Origin: Solirubrobacterales bacterium
GTDB lineage: Bacteria; Actinomycetota; Thermoleophilia; Solirubrobacterales; Solirubrobacteraceae
Length of the DNA: 64,000 nucleotides
Direction: 5' to 3'
Assembly: GCA_019240305.1 (NCBI GenBank)
Contig: JAFAYP010000573.1
Coordinates: forward strand, 34,239-98,238
A model generated the notes under the pieces. The model saw only the letters and a program-made list of their open reading frames with translations, was not told the DNA's origin and did not search any database. This document shows, in pieces, positions 52,651-60,909 of this stretch (positions within the stretch are counted from its first letter, which is position 1; each line of letters starts with the position of its first letter). Position numbers and translations under genes: made by a program.

Positions 52651-54932
52651 GCGTAGGCGTTCCGGACGCAACGTCCGAGGGTCGCGATAAGCGTCGGCGC
52701 GTGCCATACGCCGAGTTCATCCGGCTCAAGCAGCTTGCCGACCCGCCGACGGGCTTCGACGCTCTCAGCGTGGGCGACTTCCTGTTCGATTGGCAGCAGG
52801 AGGTCGTGCGCTGGGCGCTTCAGCGCGGCCGGGCTGCGATCTTTGCCGATTGCGGCCTAGGCAAGACGCCGATCCAGCTGGAGTGGGCGCATCGCGTCTG
52901 CGAGCACTACGGCTCCGCAGCCAAGGTTCTGATTCTCGCGCCCTTGGCCGTCTCGGCGCAGACGTCGCGCGAGGGCGAGAAGTTCGGCCTCGGGGTCACG
53001 GTCTGTCGCGAGTCGGTCGACGTGCGCGACGGGATCAATGTCACGAACTACGAGCGTCTTGAGCGATTCAACCCGCGGGACTTCGACGGGATCGTGCTCG
53101 ACGAGTCGAGCATCCTGAAGTCCTACGATGGGAAGGTCCGCGGCCAGATCCAGGAGTTTGCGCGCCGAATCCCGTTCCGTCTCGCCTGCACGGCCACGCC
53201 CGCGCCGAACGATCACGCCGAGCTCGCGAACCACGCCGAGTTCCTGGGCGTGATGTCCGGCCGCGAGATGCTGGCCCTGTTCTTCAAGCAGGACGGCAAC
53301 ACAACGCACAAGTGGCGACTGAAGGGCCACGCCGAGTCGGAGTTCTGGAGGTGGCTGGCAACGTGGGCTGTGGCGCTGCGCTCGCCAGCCGACCTTGGAT
53401 ACGACGATGCGCAGTTCCGGCTCCCGAAGCTGAACATGCACAGCATCGTCGTCCCGTCCCCCCACGCTGGTGTCGGCTTGTTCAACGCGGAGGCGCAGAC
53501 GCTTCAAGAGCGCCAGCAGGCTCGCAAGCTGTCGATCCGCGAGCGAGTCGATGCCATCGCGGCCTACGTGAACACTGACGACGAACAGTGGCTCGTGTGG
53601 TGCAACCTCAATGCCGAGTCCGACGCTCTCGTCCGAGCGATCCCCGGCGCCGTCGAGGTCAAGGGTGCGGATAGCGCCGAGCACAAAGAGATGGCGATGC
53701 TGGACTTCTCCAGCGGGGACATCCGCGTGCTGGTTACGAAGCCGACGATCGCCGGGTTTGGGATGAACTGGCAGCAGTGCAAGAACGTCGCCTTCGTGGG
53801 GCTGTCGGACAGCTATGAGCAGTTCTACCAAGCGGTCCGTCGCTCGTGGCGGTTCGGGCAGCGCCGGCCGGTTGATTGCTACGTGGTGACCGCCGAGGCT
53901 GAGGGTGCTGTCGTTCGGAACATTGAGCGCAAGGAGCGCCAGGCGGCGCAGATGATGGAGAGCATCGTGGAGCACACTCAGGGCCTGAGTCTCGGGCGGT
54001 CGGATCGTCATGTTGTCGCCCACGAAACCGAGTCGCGCGAGGGCGCGGGGTGGACGCTGCATCTCGGCGATTGCGTTGACCGGCTCGCCGACGTGCAGGA
54101 CGCCAGCGTGGGGCTGTCGATCTTCAGCCCGCCCTTCCCGGGCATGTACGCCTACACGAACACTCCGCACGACATGGGCAACGTGGCGTCCCAGGAGGAG
54201 ATGGTCGAGCAGTTCGCCTACCTCGTGCCTGAGCTCCTGCGCGTGATGATGCCGGGACGCACCGTGGGAATACACCTGACGCAGGGCGTGGCGTTCAAGG
54301 GCACGGACGGCCACGTCGGGATCAAGGACTTCCGCGGCGCGGTGATCCGCACAATGGAACGAGGCGGCTTCATCTACTACGGCGAGGTCTGCATCGACAA
54401 GGATCCGCAGCTCAAGGCGATCCGGACGAAGGACAGCGGACTGCTGTTCAAGTCCTTGGCGACCGACGCCGCGAAGATGCACATGGCATTGGCCGACTAC
54501 GTGCTCCAGTTCCGCAAGCCGGGCGACAACCCCGAGCCGATCCGTGCCGGCGTATCCGAGAAGTACCGCAATCCCGACGGCTGGATCACGGCCGATGAAT
54601 GGATCGAGTGGGCCTCCCCAGTCTGGCAGCGCCGCCGCCCGGAGTTCCCGAACGGGATCCAGGAGACGAACGTGCTCAACGTTCGCGTGGCGAGCGAGGA
54701 GAAGGACGAGCGCCACCTCTGCCCACTGCAGCTTGACGTGATCGAGCGGTGCGTCAAGCTGTGGAGCAACCCCGGAGACCTTGTGCTCAGCCCGTTCGCC
54801 GGCATCGGCTCGGAGGGGCATGTGGCGCTGAAGCTGCGGCGGCGATTCGTCGGGGTTGAGCTGAAGCGCAGCTACTACGAGACAGCGTGCCGCAACTTGG
54901 AGGCGTCCGAGCAGCAGCTTGAACTCGTGTGA
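52647..54932 (+). CDS. SNF2-type helicase fused to beta-class DNA amino-methyltransferase
   Basis: ADCGLGKTPIQLEWA, VLDESSILKS, CTATPAPNDHAEL, GFGMNWQ, VRRSWRFGQRRPVDCYV; then SPPFPGMYAYTN and C-terminal LVLSPFAGIGSEGHVALKLRRRFVGVELKRSYYETA. Confidence 0.88.
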   Translation: MSVGVPDATSEGRDKRRRVPYAEFIRLKQLADPPTGFDALSVGDFLFDWQQEVVRWALQRGRAAIFADCGLGKTPIQLEWAHRVCEHYGSAAKVLILAPLAVSAQTSREGEKFGLGVTVCRESVDVRDGINVTNYERLERFNPRDFDGIVLDESSILKSYDGKVRGQIQEFARRIPFRLACTATPAPNDHAELANHAEFLGVMSGREMLALFFKQDGNTTHKWRLKGHAESEFWRWLATWAVALRSPADLGYDDAQFRLPKLNMHSIVVPSPHAGVGLFNAEAQTLQERQQARKLSIRERVDAIAAYVNTDDEQWLVWCNLNAESDALVRAIPGAVEVKGADSAEHKEMAMLDFSSGDIRVLVTKPTIAGFGMNWQQCKNVAFVGLSDSYEQFYQAVRRSWRFGQRRPVDCYVVTAEAEGAVVRNIERKERQAAQMMESIVEHTQGLSLGRSDRHVVAHETESREGAGWTLHLGDCVDRLADVQDASVGLSIFSPPFPGMYAYTNTPHDMGNVASQEEMVEQFAYLVPELLRVMMPGRTVGIHLTQGVAFKGTDGHVGIKDFRGAVIRTMERGGFIYYGEVCIDKDPQLKAIRTKDSGLLFKSLATDAAKMHMALADYVLQFRKPGDNPEPIRAGVSEKYRNPDGWITADEWIEWASPVWQRRRPEFPNGIQETNVLNVRVASEEKDERHLCPLQLDVIERCVKLWSNPGDLVLSPFAGIGSEGHVALKLRRRFVGVELKRSYYETACRNLEASEQQLELV

Positions 54933-55744
54933 TCCCCGCCGAGCTGCGCGACCGCCGGCAGTGGGTTGCGTGGCGCAGTGAGGTGCGCGTCGGCCGCCCT
55001 ACCAAGGTGCCGGTCGACCCGCACACCGGGGGACGCGCCTCGAGCGTCGACCCCGCGACCTGGGCGACCTACCGTGAGGCGCTGGCGTGCGTGGAGGCGG
55101 ACGGGATCGGCTTCGTGTTCAGCGCCGACGACCCGTACGTGGGCGTCGACATGGACAATTGCGTGAGCCGAAGCGGGCAGATTCACCCGGGCGCCTACCG
55201 GGTCGTGAAGCTGCTCTCCGGGTACGTCGAGTTCAGCCCGTCCGGGCACGGGATGCACGTGATCGTCCGCGGCTCCCTGGGGCGTGGTCGACATACCCTC
55301 GCAACGCCGTGGCGGGATGAGCTCGCGATCTACGATCGCGGCCGCTTCTTCACCATGACTGATGAGGGTCGCGGCGAGCCGAGGGAGGCGCAGGACGCAT
55401 TGAGCGAGCTGATCGCCTTCTACTTCCCCGAGCCCGACGATAAGCCCCCTGTCGCGCACCGTCAGCCCCTCTGCGACGATGACGCGGGGGTGGTGGACCG
55501 AATCATGGGGGACGCCCGGACGGCAGCCCTGTGGGCCGGAGACACGTCCCTGCATGGTGGCGATCACTCGGCCGCGGACATGGCGCTGTGCGCGCACCTT
55601 GCGTACTTCACCGGGAACGACGCGGCGAGGATCGATGCCCTGTTCAGACGCAGTGCCCTGTTCCGGGACAAGTGGGATGAGCCGAGGGGGGATGGGACCT
55701 ATGGGTCGATCACCATCGAACGGGCGCTGCGTGGCCGCTCGTAA
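54929..55744 (+). CDS. primase-polymerase (NrS-1-like PrimPol domain)
   Basis: GIGFVFSADDPYVGVDMDNCVSRSG...VEFSPSGHGMHVIVRG...ELAIYDRGRFFTMT. Confidence 0.75.
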   Translation: MIPAELRDRRQWVAWRSEVRVGRPTKVPVDPHTGGRASSVDPATWATYREALACVEADGIGFVFSADDPYVGVDMDNCVSRSGQIHPGAYRVVKLLSGYVEFSPSGHGMHVIVRGSLGRGRHTLATPWRDELAIYDRGRFFTMTDEGRGEPREAQDALSELIAFYFPEPDDKPPVAHRQPLCDDDAGVVDRIMGDARTAALWAGDTSLHGGDHSAADMALCAHLAYFTGNDAARIDALFRRSALFRDKWDEPRGDGTYGSITIERALRGRS

Positions 55745-56168
55745 CGTCGGCCGCGTCTACCTGTGCGGGCGCATGACGAATACCCCGGGCTTCTCGTTCC
55801 ACGTGTTTGACGCCGTCGCGGGGGAGCTTCGGGAGCGCGGGATCGAGGTGGTGACTCCCTCTGAGCTCGACTCGCCCAGCTCGCGCCAGGCAGCGCGGGC
55901 GTCGGAGGGCGGCGACGCTGACGCGTACTATGCGGCCACCGGGGAGAGCCGGGGCGTCCTGATGGGCCGCGATGTTCGGATCGTGATCGACGACGTGGAC
56001 TGCGTGGTCGTGATCCCCGGCTGGCGCAAGTCCCGCGGCGCGCGCCTTGAAACGTTCGCGGCATGGCTGCACGACAGGCCGGTCTTGTACTACCCGACCT
56101 TGCGTCGGGTGCCGTTCGCGGCACTGCTGTCGGCTTGGGTGGGAAGGAGTGGCCGGTGGGAATCGTGA
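55731..56168 (+). CDS. DUF4406/nucleoside deoxyribosyltransferase-like
   Basis: RVYLCGRMTNTPGFSFHVFDAVAGELRERGIEVVTPSEL...MGRDVRIVIDDVDCVVVIPGWRKSRGARLE. Confidence 0.8.
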   Translation: MAARNVGRVYLCGRMTNTPGFSFHVFDAVAGELRERGIEVVTPSELDSPSSRQAARASEGGDADAYYAATGESRGVLMGRDVRIVIDDVDCVVVIPGWRKSRGARLETFAAWLHDRPVLYYPTLRRVPFAALLSAWVGRSGRWES

Positions 56169-56596
56169 CCTCTGGGCAGACGAATGGGCTGGGGCGCTGT
56201 GAGGCGTGCCCGTCGGCCGCCGGCACCCCGCACGCTCCTGACTGCCCTAGGGATGGAGGGTTCGTGATTAGGGACTCGGGTGTCCGCGAGGACTACCCGT
56301 CGGGGATGCGCCGCGACACGCAGGAGGGTAAGACGAACTATCTGCTGGCGCTCGACGGCCCCATGTTCAGGCGCTACGCGGAGCACATGTCGAAGGGGGC
56401 TGTCAAATACGGCCCGCGGAACTGGCAGCTCGCTGATTCGGAGGAAGAGCTCGAGCGCTTCAGGCAGAGTGCTTTCCGGCACATGATCCAGTGGCTTGAT
56501 GGGGATCGGACCGAGGATCACGCGATGGCGGTTGTCTTCAACCTGAATGCCGCGTCCTACGTCGAGGACCGCCTTGCTCGGAAGGGTGGCGCTTGA
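56156..56596 (+). CDS. DUF5664-like protein (dATP/dGTP diphosphohydrolase N-terminal domain family)
   Basis: MFRRYAEHMSKGAVKYGPRNWQLADSEEELERFRQSAFRHMIQWLDGDRTEDHAMAVVFNLNAA. Confidence 0.8.
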   Translation: MGIVTSGQTNGLGRCEACPSAAGTPHAPDCPRDGGFVIRDSGVREDYPSGMRRDTQEGKTNYLLALDGPMFRRYAEHMSKGAVKYGPRNWQLADSEEELERFRQSAFRHMIQWLDGDRTEDHAMAVVFNLNAASYVEDRLARKGGA

Positions 56597-57474
56597 CGCT
56601 GACGGTCGGCTCGCTGTTCGCTGGCATCGGAGGCTTCGATCTCGGGCTTGAGCGCGCAGGCATGCGTACCGCCTGGTTCTGCTCGCAGAACCAGTTCTGC
56701 CAGCGCGTGCTCGCCAAGCACTGGCCGGGGGTGCCCTGCTACCCCGACGTTCAAGAAGTGACTGCTGGGGCCGTCGAGCCGGTCGATGTTCTCTGTGGCG
56801 GTTTTCCCTGTCAGGACATCAGTTTGGCTGGGAAGGGAGCTGGACTTGCGGGAGCGCGCTCGGGTCTTTGGTCAGAGTTCGCCCGTCTCATTGGGGAGCT
56901 TGAGCCGCGATGGGTCATCGTGGAGAACGTCTCAGCTCTCCTTGGACGGGGACTCTCAGTTGTTCTCGCAGACCTTTCCGCGCTCGGGTATGACGCGGAG
57001 TGGGACTGCATACCAGCTTGCGCCGTTGGCGCCCCTCACCGCCGCGACCGGGTCTGGGTCGTTGCCTACCCCAACGGCGAAGGCGAGCATGCTCGCGCCG
57101 TCGATGCAGAAGTGGGCGTCGCACCGGAACCTGTGGCCGACCCCGACAGCACGGGACCACAAGGACACGGGCGATTTGAGCAACGTCCCAGAGAACGGCC
57201 TGCTGCCGCGGATAGTGCAACGGGTGGAGCGGGAGAGACTTCCGACGCCCACCGGTTCCGTCGGAACCGGTGGGCCGGGCATAAGCCCGAAGCGCACGGG
57301 TGGGGAGAACCTGCGGACGCGGGTTGGTGGACAGTTGAACCCGACGTGGGTCGAGTGGCTAATGGGGTTCCCGCTCGGGTGGACAGACTTAGGAGCCTCG
57401 GCAACGCCCTCGTCCCGCAGATCGCGGAGTGGATCGGCAGACGCATCCTCGCTTGGGAAGCCGGCAACGCGTGA
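56593..57474 (+). CDS. DNA cytosine-5 methyltransferase
   Basis: GSLFAGIGGFDLGLERAG (I), VLCGGFPCQDIS (IV), VIVENV (VI), GAPHRRDRVWVVA (VIII), RLRSLGNALVPQIAEWIG (X). Confidence 0.93.
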   Translation: MTLTVGSLFAGIGGFDLGLERAGMRTAWFCSQNQFCQRVLAKHWPGVPCYPDVQEVTAGAVEPVDVLCGGFPCQDISLAGKGAGLAGARSGLWSEFARLIGELEPRWVIVENVSALLGRGLSVVLADLSALGYDAEWDCIPACAVGAPHRRDRVWVVAYPNGEGEHARAVDAEVGVAPEPVADPDSTGPQGHGRFEQRPRERPAAADSATGGAGETSDAHRFRRNRWAGHKPEAHGWGEPADAGWWTVEPDVGRVANGVPARVDRLRSLGNALVPQIAEWIGRRILAWEAGNA

Positions 57475-57493
57475 CCGAACCCCCGAGCGTTGA
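56786..57493 (+). CDS. overlapping ORF inside the cytosine methyltransferase gene (different frame)
   Basis: 235 codons; FPRSGMTRSGTAYQLAPL...LPTPTA...LWPTPTARDHKDTG...GGQLNPTWVEWLMGFPLGWTDL resembles recurrent phage/methylase-associated protein families. Confidence 0.45.
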   Translation: MFSVAVFPVRTSVWLGRELDLRERARVFGQSSPVSLGSLSRDGSSWRTSQLSLDGDSQLFSQTFPRSGMTRSGTAYQLAPLAPLTAATGSGSLPTPTAKASMLAPSMQKWASHRNLWPTPTARDHKDTGDLSNVPENGLLPRIVQRVERERLPTPTGSVGTGGPGISPKRTGGENLRTRVGGQLNPTWVEWLMGFPLGWTDLGASATPSSRRSRSGSADASSLGKPATRDRTPER

Positions 57494-57626
57494 CGACTAC
57501 TTCCAAGCCGCCCACCAGCTCGCCCGGCTCGTTCGTGCCGCCTTCGACAAGCCGGGCAGCGTGAAGCGACCCGAGCTGCTGCGAGCGCTCGAACGCTTCG
57601 AGCAGATCGATAAGGAGGCCAGGTGA
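57471..57626 (+). CDS. small hypothetical protein
   Basis: GTG start; EPPSVDDYFQAAHQLARLVRAAFDKPGSVKRPELLRALERFEQIDKEAR. Confidence 0.5.
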   Translation: MTEPPSVDDYFQAAHQLARLVRAAFDKPGSVKRPELLRALERFEQIDKEAR

Positions 57627-58069
57627 ACCTCAGGGAGCGCGCGCACTTCGCGTGGCTGGACCGACAGATCGCAGACGAGGACGCGCTGCGTCGCGGGACC
57701 GAGGGCGCGCTGCGGGACCTCGTCTGCGATGCCTGCGAGATCGAGTGCACGAGCATGTCCCCGTACTTGGCACCCCCCGAGGCGCGCTTCGATGTCGACG
57801 GCTTGGAGTTCAAGGTTGTGGTGGACGAGAAGACGCGGCGCGCGGGGGACGGCCGAACCTGGACCGACACGGTGATTACGGTCATGGTGAGGCTCACGAG
57901 CGCCTATGTCGCCGTGAGGGATCTTGCTGACTTGGGGCGACTGATTGCCGCTGAGGCTCCTGCCCCGACGGTCGCCGGGGAGCCCAAGGCGCCCGCTCCT
58001 GCGAACGGCGACCCGACCCATCCGACGCGTCGCGTGTCGGTCAATTACGGCCTCGGAGGGAACCCATGA
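57623..58069 (+). CDS. hypothetical phage protein
   Basis: 148-aa ORF with overlapping start/stop. Confidence 0.6.
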   Translation: MNLRERAHFAWLDRQIADEDALRRGTEGALRDLVCDACEIECTSMSPYLAPPEARFDVDGLEFKVVVDEKTRRAGDGRTWTDTVITVMVRLTSAYVAVRDLADLGRLIAAEAPAPTVAGEPKAPAPANGDPTHPTRRVSVNYGLGGNP

Positions 58070-58245
58070 TTGCCGATGCTTCCGCCGTCGCGTTCTTGGT
58101 GGCGCTGGTGATGATCGCGGGCGGCCTTGCTGCAGCGCCCGCGCAGAGGGACGGCACGCGGTCGGTCAAGGGCCCGGGGATCAGCGTGGCGATTCTCGCT
58201 CTCGTGGTCGCTGGCGTGGTGCTGAGCGTCCACGCGCTGCTGTGA
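58066..58245 (+). CDS. small membrane protein
   Basis: MIADASAVAFLVALVMIAGGLAAAPAQRDGTRSVKGPGISVAILALVVAGVVLSVHALL; two TM helices. Confidence 0.55.
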   Translation: MIADASAVAFLVALVMIAGGLAAAPAQRDGTRSVKGPGISVAILALVVAGVVLSVHALL

Positions 58246-58772
58246 GTGGGGGCCTGCGGGTCGTTCAGGTCACCAAGGACGAGGCAAACGCCTGGGTTGG
58301 GCAGTACCATCGACACAGCGCGCCCGTTGTGCAGCACGTCTTTTCGCTCGGCGCCCTAGCGGGCGAGGAGTTCGTCGGCGTAGCCATCGTTGAGCGGCCC
58401 AAGGCACGCGGCAACCAAGACGGCTGGACGCTGGAAGTCACCCGCGTTTGCACGCTCGGGCACCGGAACGCCTGCTCGTTTCTCTACGGCACGTGTTGGC
58501 GATCCATGAAGGCGATGGGCTGGCTTCGTGGCGTGACCTACACGAAGGACAACGAGACAGGCGCGAGTGTCCGCGCTGCGGGCTGGGTCGCGTGCGGCAG
58601 CACAAGGGCACGCACATGGGACACGCCAAGCCGTCCGCGCAAGGCCCCGAAGTACGGGGTTGCCGGTCGGATACGTTGGGAGATCCGTGCTGCCGCCTGG
58701 CACGAGGGCCTAGATCCACGGCCGAGAATTGCCGTCGGAGCGACGAACCTTGGGCAAGGGGCGCTCCTGTGA
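58242..58772 (+). CDS. XF1762-like (GNAT-fold) protein
   Basis: ANAWVGQYHRHSAPVVQHVFSLG...GVAIVERPKARGNQDGWTLEVTRVCTLGHRNACSFLYGTCWRSMKAMGW...TYTKDNETGASVRAAGW. Confidence 0.8.
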   Translation: MSGGLRVVQVTKDEANAWVGQYHRHSAPVVQHVFSLGALAGEEFVGVAIVERPKARGNQDGWTLEVTRVCTLGHRNACSFLYGTCWRSMKAMGWLRGVTYTKDNETGASVRAAGWVACGSTRARTWDTPSRPRKAPKYGVAGRIRWEIRAAAWHEGLDPRPRIAVGATNLGQGALL

Positions 58773-58987
58773 CACGACTGCTCGCCGTCCGCGAGGTCGC
58801 CGAGGCCCTAGCTGTGTCTCGGTCCACGGTGCTGCGCTGGACCCGTGAGGGTGTGCTGCCGGGCTTCCGGCTGCCCTCGGGAGCGCTGCGCTACCGGGAG
58901 GACGATCTAGCGGCGTGGATCGAGAGGCGGGCGACGCCGAGCGAGGAGATTGCTAACCGTCTTCACGCGACGCCACCCGAGCGGTAG
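58769..58987 (+). CDS. excisionase/MerR-like HTH protein
   Basis: RLLAVREVAEALAVSRSTVLRWTREGVLPGFRLPSGALRYREDDLAAWIERR. Confidence 0.88.
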   Translation: MTRLLAVREVAEALAVSRSTVLRWTREGVLPGFRLPSGALRYREDDLAAWIERRATPSEEIANRLHATPPER

Positions 58988-59010
58988 AGTAGGGCACGCT
59001 AACCGTCTTC
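58952..59010. repeat. 13-bp direct repeat GCTAACCGTCTTC (2 copies)
   Basis: 58952-58964 and 58998-59010, 46-bp spacing, at the 3' end of xis-like gene. Confidence 0.85.
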
Positions 59011-59028
59011 TACCGTGAGGAGAACTAC

Positions 59029-59226
59029 GTGTCGTCCGACGATCTCTCGGATGCCCTAGGGCACATCGAATCTGCGCTGTCTGTTGTATCGCGCTATGCA
59101 AACGAGCTAGCTTTCGTCCCCGGGAAACGATCCGAGGTCGTGTCCATAGAAGAGCATCTGCGAAGGGCGGCAGTCCTCCTCTCGGCGGAACGAAACCAGC
59201 TTCGGGGCGACGAGCGACGCCAATAG
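59029..59226 (+). CDS. small hypothetical protein
   Basis: GTG start after gaggag; 65 aa between xis and int. Confidence 0.5.
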   Translation: MSSDDLSDALGHIESALSVVSRYANELAFVPGKRSEVVSIEEHLRRAAVLLSAERNQLRGDERRQ

Positions 59227-59227
59227 G

Positions 59228-60289
59228 ATGCCGGCTACGCAGCGCGGTCAGGTCGACCGCATCGCCGCCGGGAAGTGGCGCCTTCGCTGGTACGACCTCG
59301 ACGGCAAGCGCCACGCCAAGCAGCCGTTCTCGTCCAAGTCCGCCGCGTGGAAGCACTTCCGCGAGCACGTCGAGCCGCTGCTAACCGGAGGAACGCCCCC
59401 GCGGCCCGAGCTGACGTTGAGCGAGTTCATCGCGCTCTACCTCGACCGCCACGCTGCGGACGTTCGCCCAAGGACGATCGCTACGCTGCGGGAACGACTC
59501 GGCCACGCGGAGCGACGGTTCGGCGCGCTCCCTCTCCACGAGCTGGAGGGCATGACGGACGAGATCGTGGCGTGGCGTACCCGACAGCCAGCACGGATCG
59601 CTCACGGGCGCATGAGCGCCCTGCGGCAGTGTCTCGCCGCCGCGGTCCGCTGGGGCTACATGACGCGCAACCCGGCCGTTCTCGCGGGGCGTAACCGTCG
59701 CCCCGCTCCGCGCACCATCCGCGCGTTCTCGATGGGCGAGCTTGAGGCGATCAGCGTCGAGCTTTCCCCGCAGTACCGGTCGGTCCCGTTGTTCGCTGCT
59801 GCTACTGGCCTCCGTCCGGAGGAGTGGCAGGCGCTCGAACGCCGGGACATTGATCGCGCCGCTGGCGTTCTGGGCGTCCGGCGCACCATCTCATCAGGCA
59901 AGGTTGTCGAGCTCGGGAAGACTTCCCGTTCTCGGCGACAGGTGCCGCTGTCCCCTCGGGCCTTGGCTGCGCTTGACGCGCTGCCTGCTCGGCTGGGCAC
60001 GCCCCTGCTGTGGCCGTCCCCTACGGGCGGCCTCCTTTGCTTGGATAACTGGCGGTCGCGTGAGTGGTCGCCTGCGGTCGAGGCGGCCGGGGTTCGTCGG
60101 CCGGCGCGGATCTACGATCTGCGCTCCACGTTCGCGTCGAATGCCCTGGCTGCTGGCGTGAGCGCGTTTGAGCTGGCGCGGATCATGGGAACGAGCGTGG
60201 CGATGATCGAGCTGCACTACGGCTCCCTGTTGGATGGGGCGGCGGCGGGGATCGCGGCGCGGCTGGGCGCCTTTGAGGCGACGAGCTAG
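59228..60289 (+). CDS. int: tyrosine-family phage integrase
   Basis: FAAATGLRPEEWQALERRDI, GKTSRSRRQVPL, RIYDLRSTFASNALAAG, MGTSVAMIELHYGSL. Confidence 0.92.
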   Translation: MPATQRGQVDRIAAGKWRLRWYDLDGKRHAKQPFSSKSAAWKHFREHVEPLLTGGTPPRPELTLSEFIALYLDRHAADVRPRTIATLRERLGHAERRFGALPLHELEGMTDEIVAWRTRQPARIAHGRMSALRQCLAAAVRWGYMTRNPAVLAGRNRRPAPRTIRAFSMGELEAISVELSPQYRSVPLFAAATGLRPEEWQALERRDIDRAAGVLGVRRTISSGKVVELGKTSRSRRQVPLSPRALAALDALPARLGTPLLWPSPTGGLLCLDNWRSREWSPAVEAAGVRRPARIYDLRSTFASNALAAGVSAFELARIMGTSVAMIELHYGSLLDGAAAGIAARLGAFEATS

Positions 60290-60657
60290 CGGCAGTTCAG
60301 CAGGTCTGCCTGGACCTTCACGGGGACCCCGCTGAAACCGCCGTTGCGGCACGAGGCCTCGTTGCCTTGCGCGAGGCTGCGCCAGCGACCACGAGTGAAG
60401 TGCAGATAGGCCGCGTCGCCAGCTTGCTCTTGTGAACACGCGCCCGTGTCGCGCGTGGTGACGACGAGGGCCCACAGACCAAGGCCACGCAGGTTCGTCG
60501 TCCAGACGCCGTTGCACTGAGGCGACAGGCCCGGTCCGAGTGCCTTGAGTATGGATGCCTTCGTGGTGCCGCTTGCGGGCTGCCGCGCAAGGGCCGGCGA
60601 TGCGACGCCAAGCAGGATCGCGAGCGCTGCGAGGGGAGTAGCAATCCAGCGTGTCAT
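60286..60657 (-). CDS. predicted secreted 123-aa protein (candidate moron)
   Basis: MTRWIATPLAALAILLGVASPALARQPASGTTKASILKALG...: Sec signal; convergent with int, stop codons overlap at CTAG. Confidence 0.7.
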   Translation of the reverse strand: MTRWIATPLAALAILLGVASPALARQPASGTTKASILKALGPGLSPQCNGVWTTNLRGLGLWALVVTTRDTGACSQEQAGDAAYLHFTRGRWRSLAQGNEASCRNGGFSGVPVKVQADLLNCR

Positions 60658-60707
60658 CGGGCCGGAAACGCTACTGACTCGGCTGGGATCGCGCAAGCGC
60701 AGGAGAG

Positions 60708-60731
60708 CGTTTGGGTCGCTAGTGGGTCGCG
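60708..60731. promoter_or_regulatory. putative integrase arm-type site (right)
   Basis: cgtttgggtcgctagtgggtcgcg; one mismatch to 2444-2467. Confidence 0.6.
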
Positions 60732-60758
60732 GCCGAGGCGCCGAGCCCCCATATCTCC

Positions 60759-60834
<76 letters not shown>

Positions 60835-60909
60835 GTGGCGGCCGATTCTACCCCGCGGGTTTCGTGCTCGGAGCGGAGGGTAGACCACGGCCGAGGCGAG
60901 GGAGGTGCG

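Noticed and set aside
52857-54821. 654-aa minus-strand ORF opposite the helicase-methyltransferase
   Set aside because: No recognisable motifs; plus-strand helicase and MTase motifs are unambiguous.
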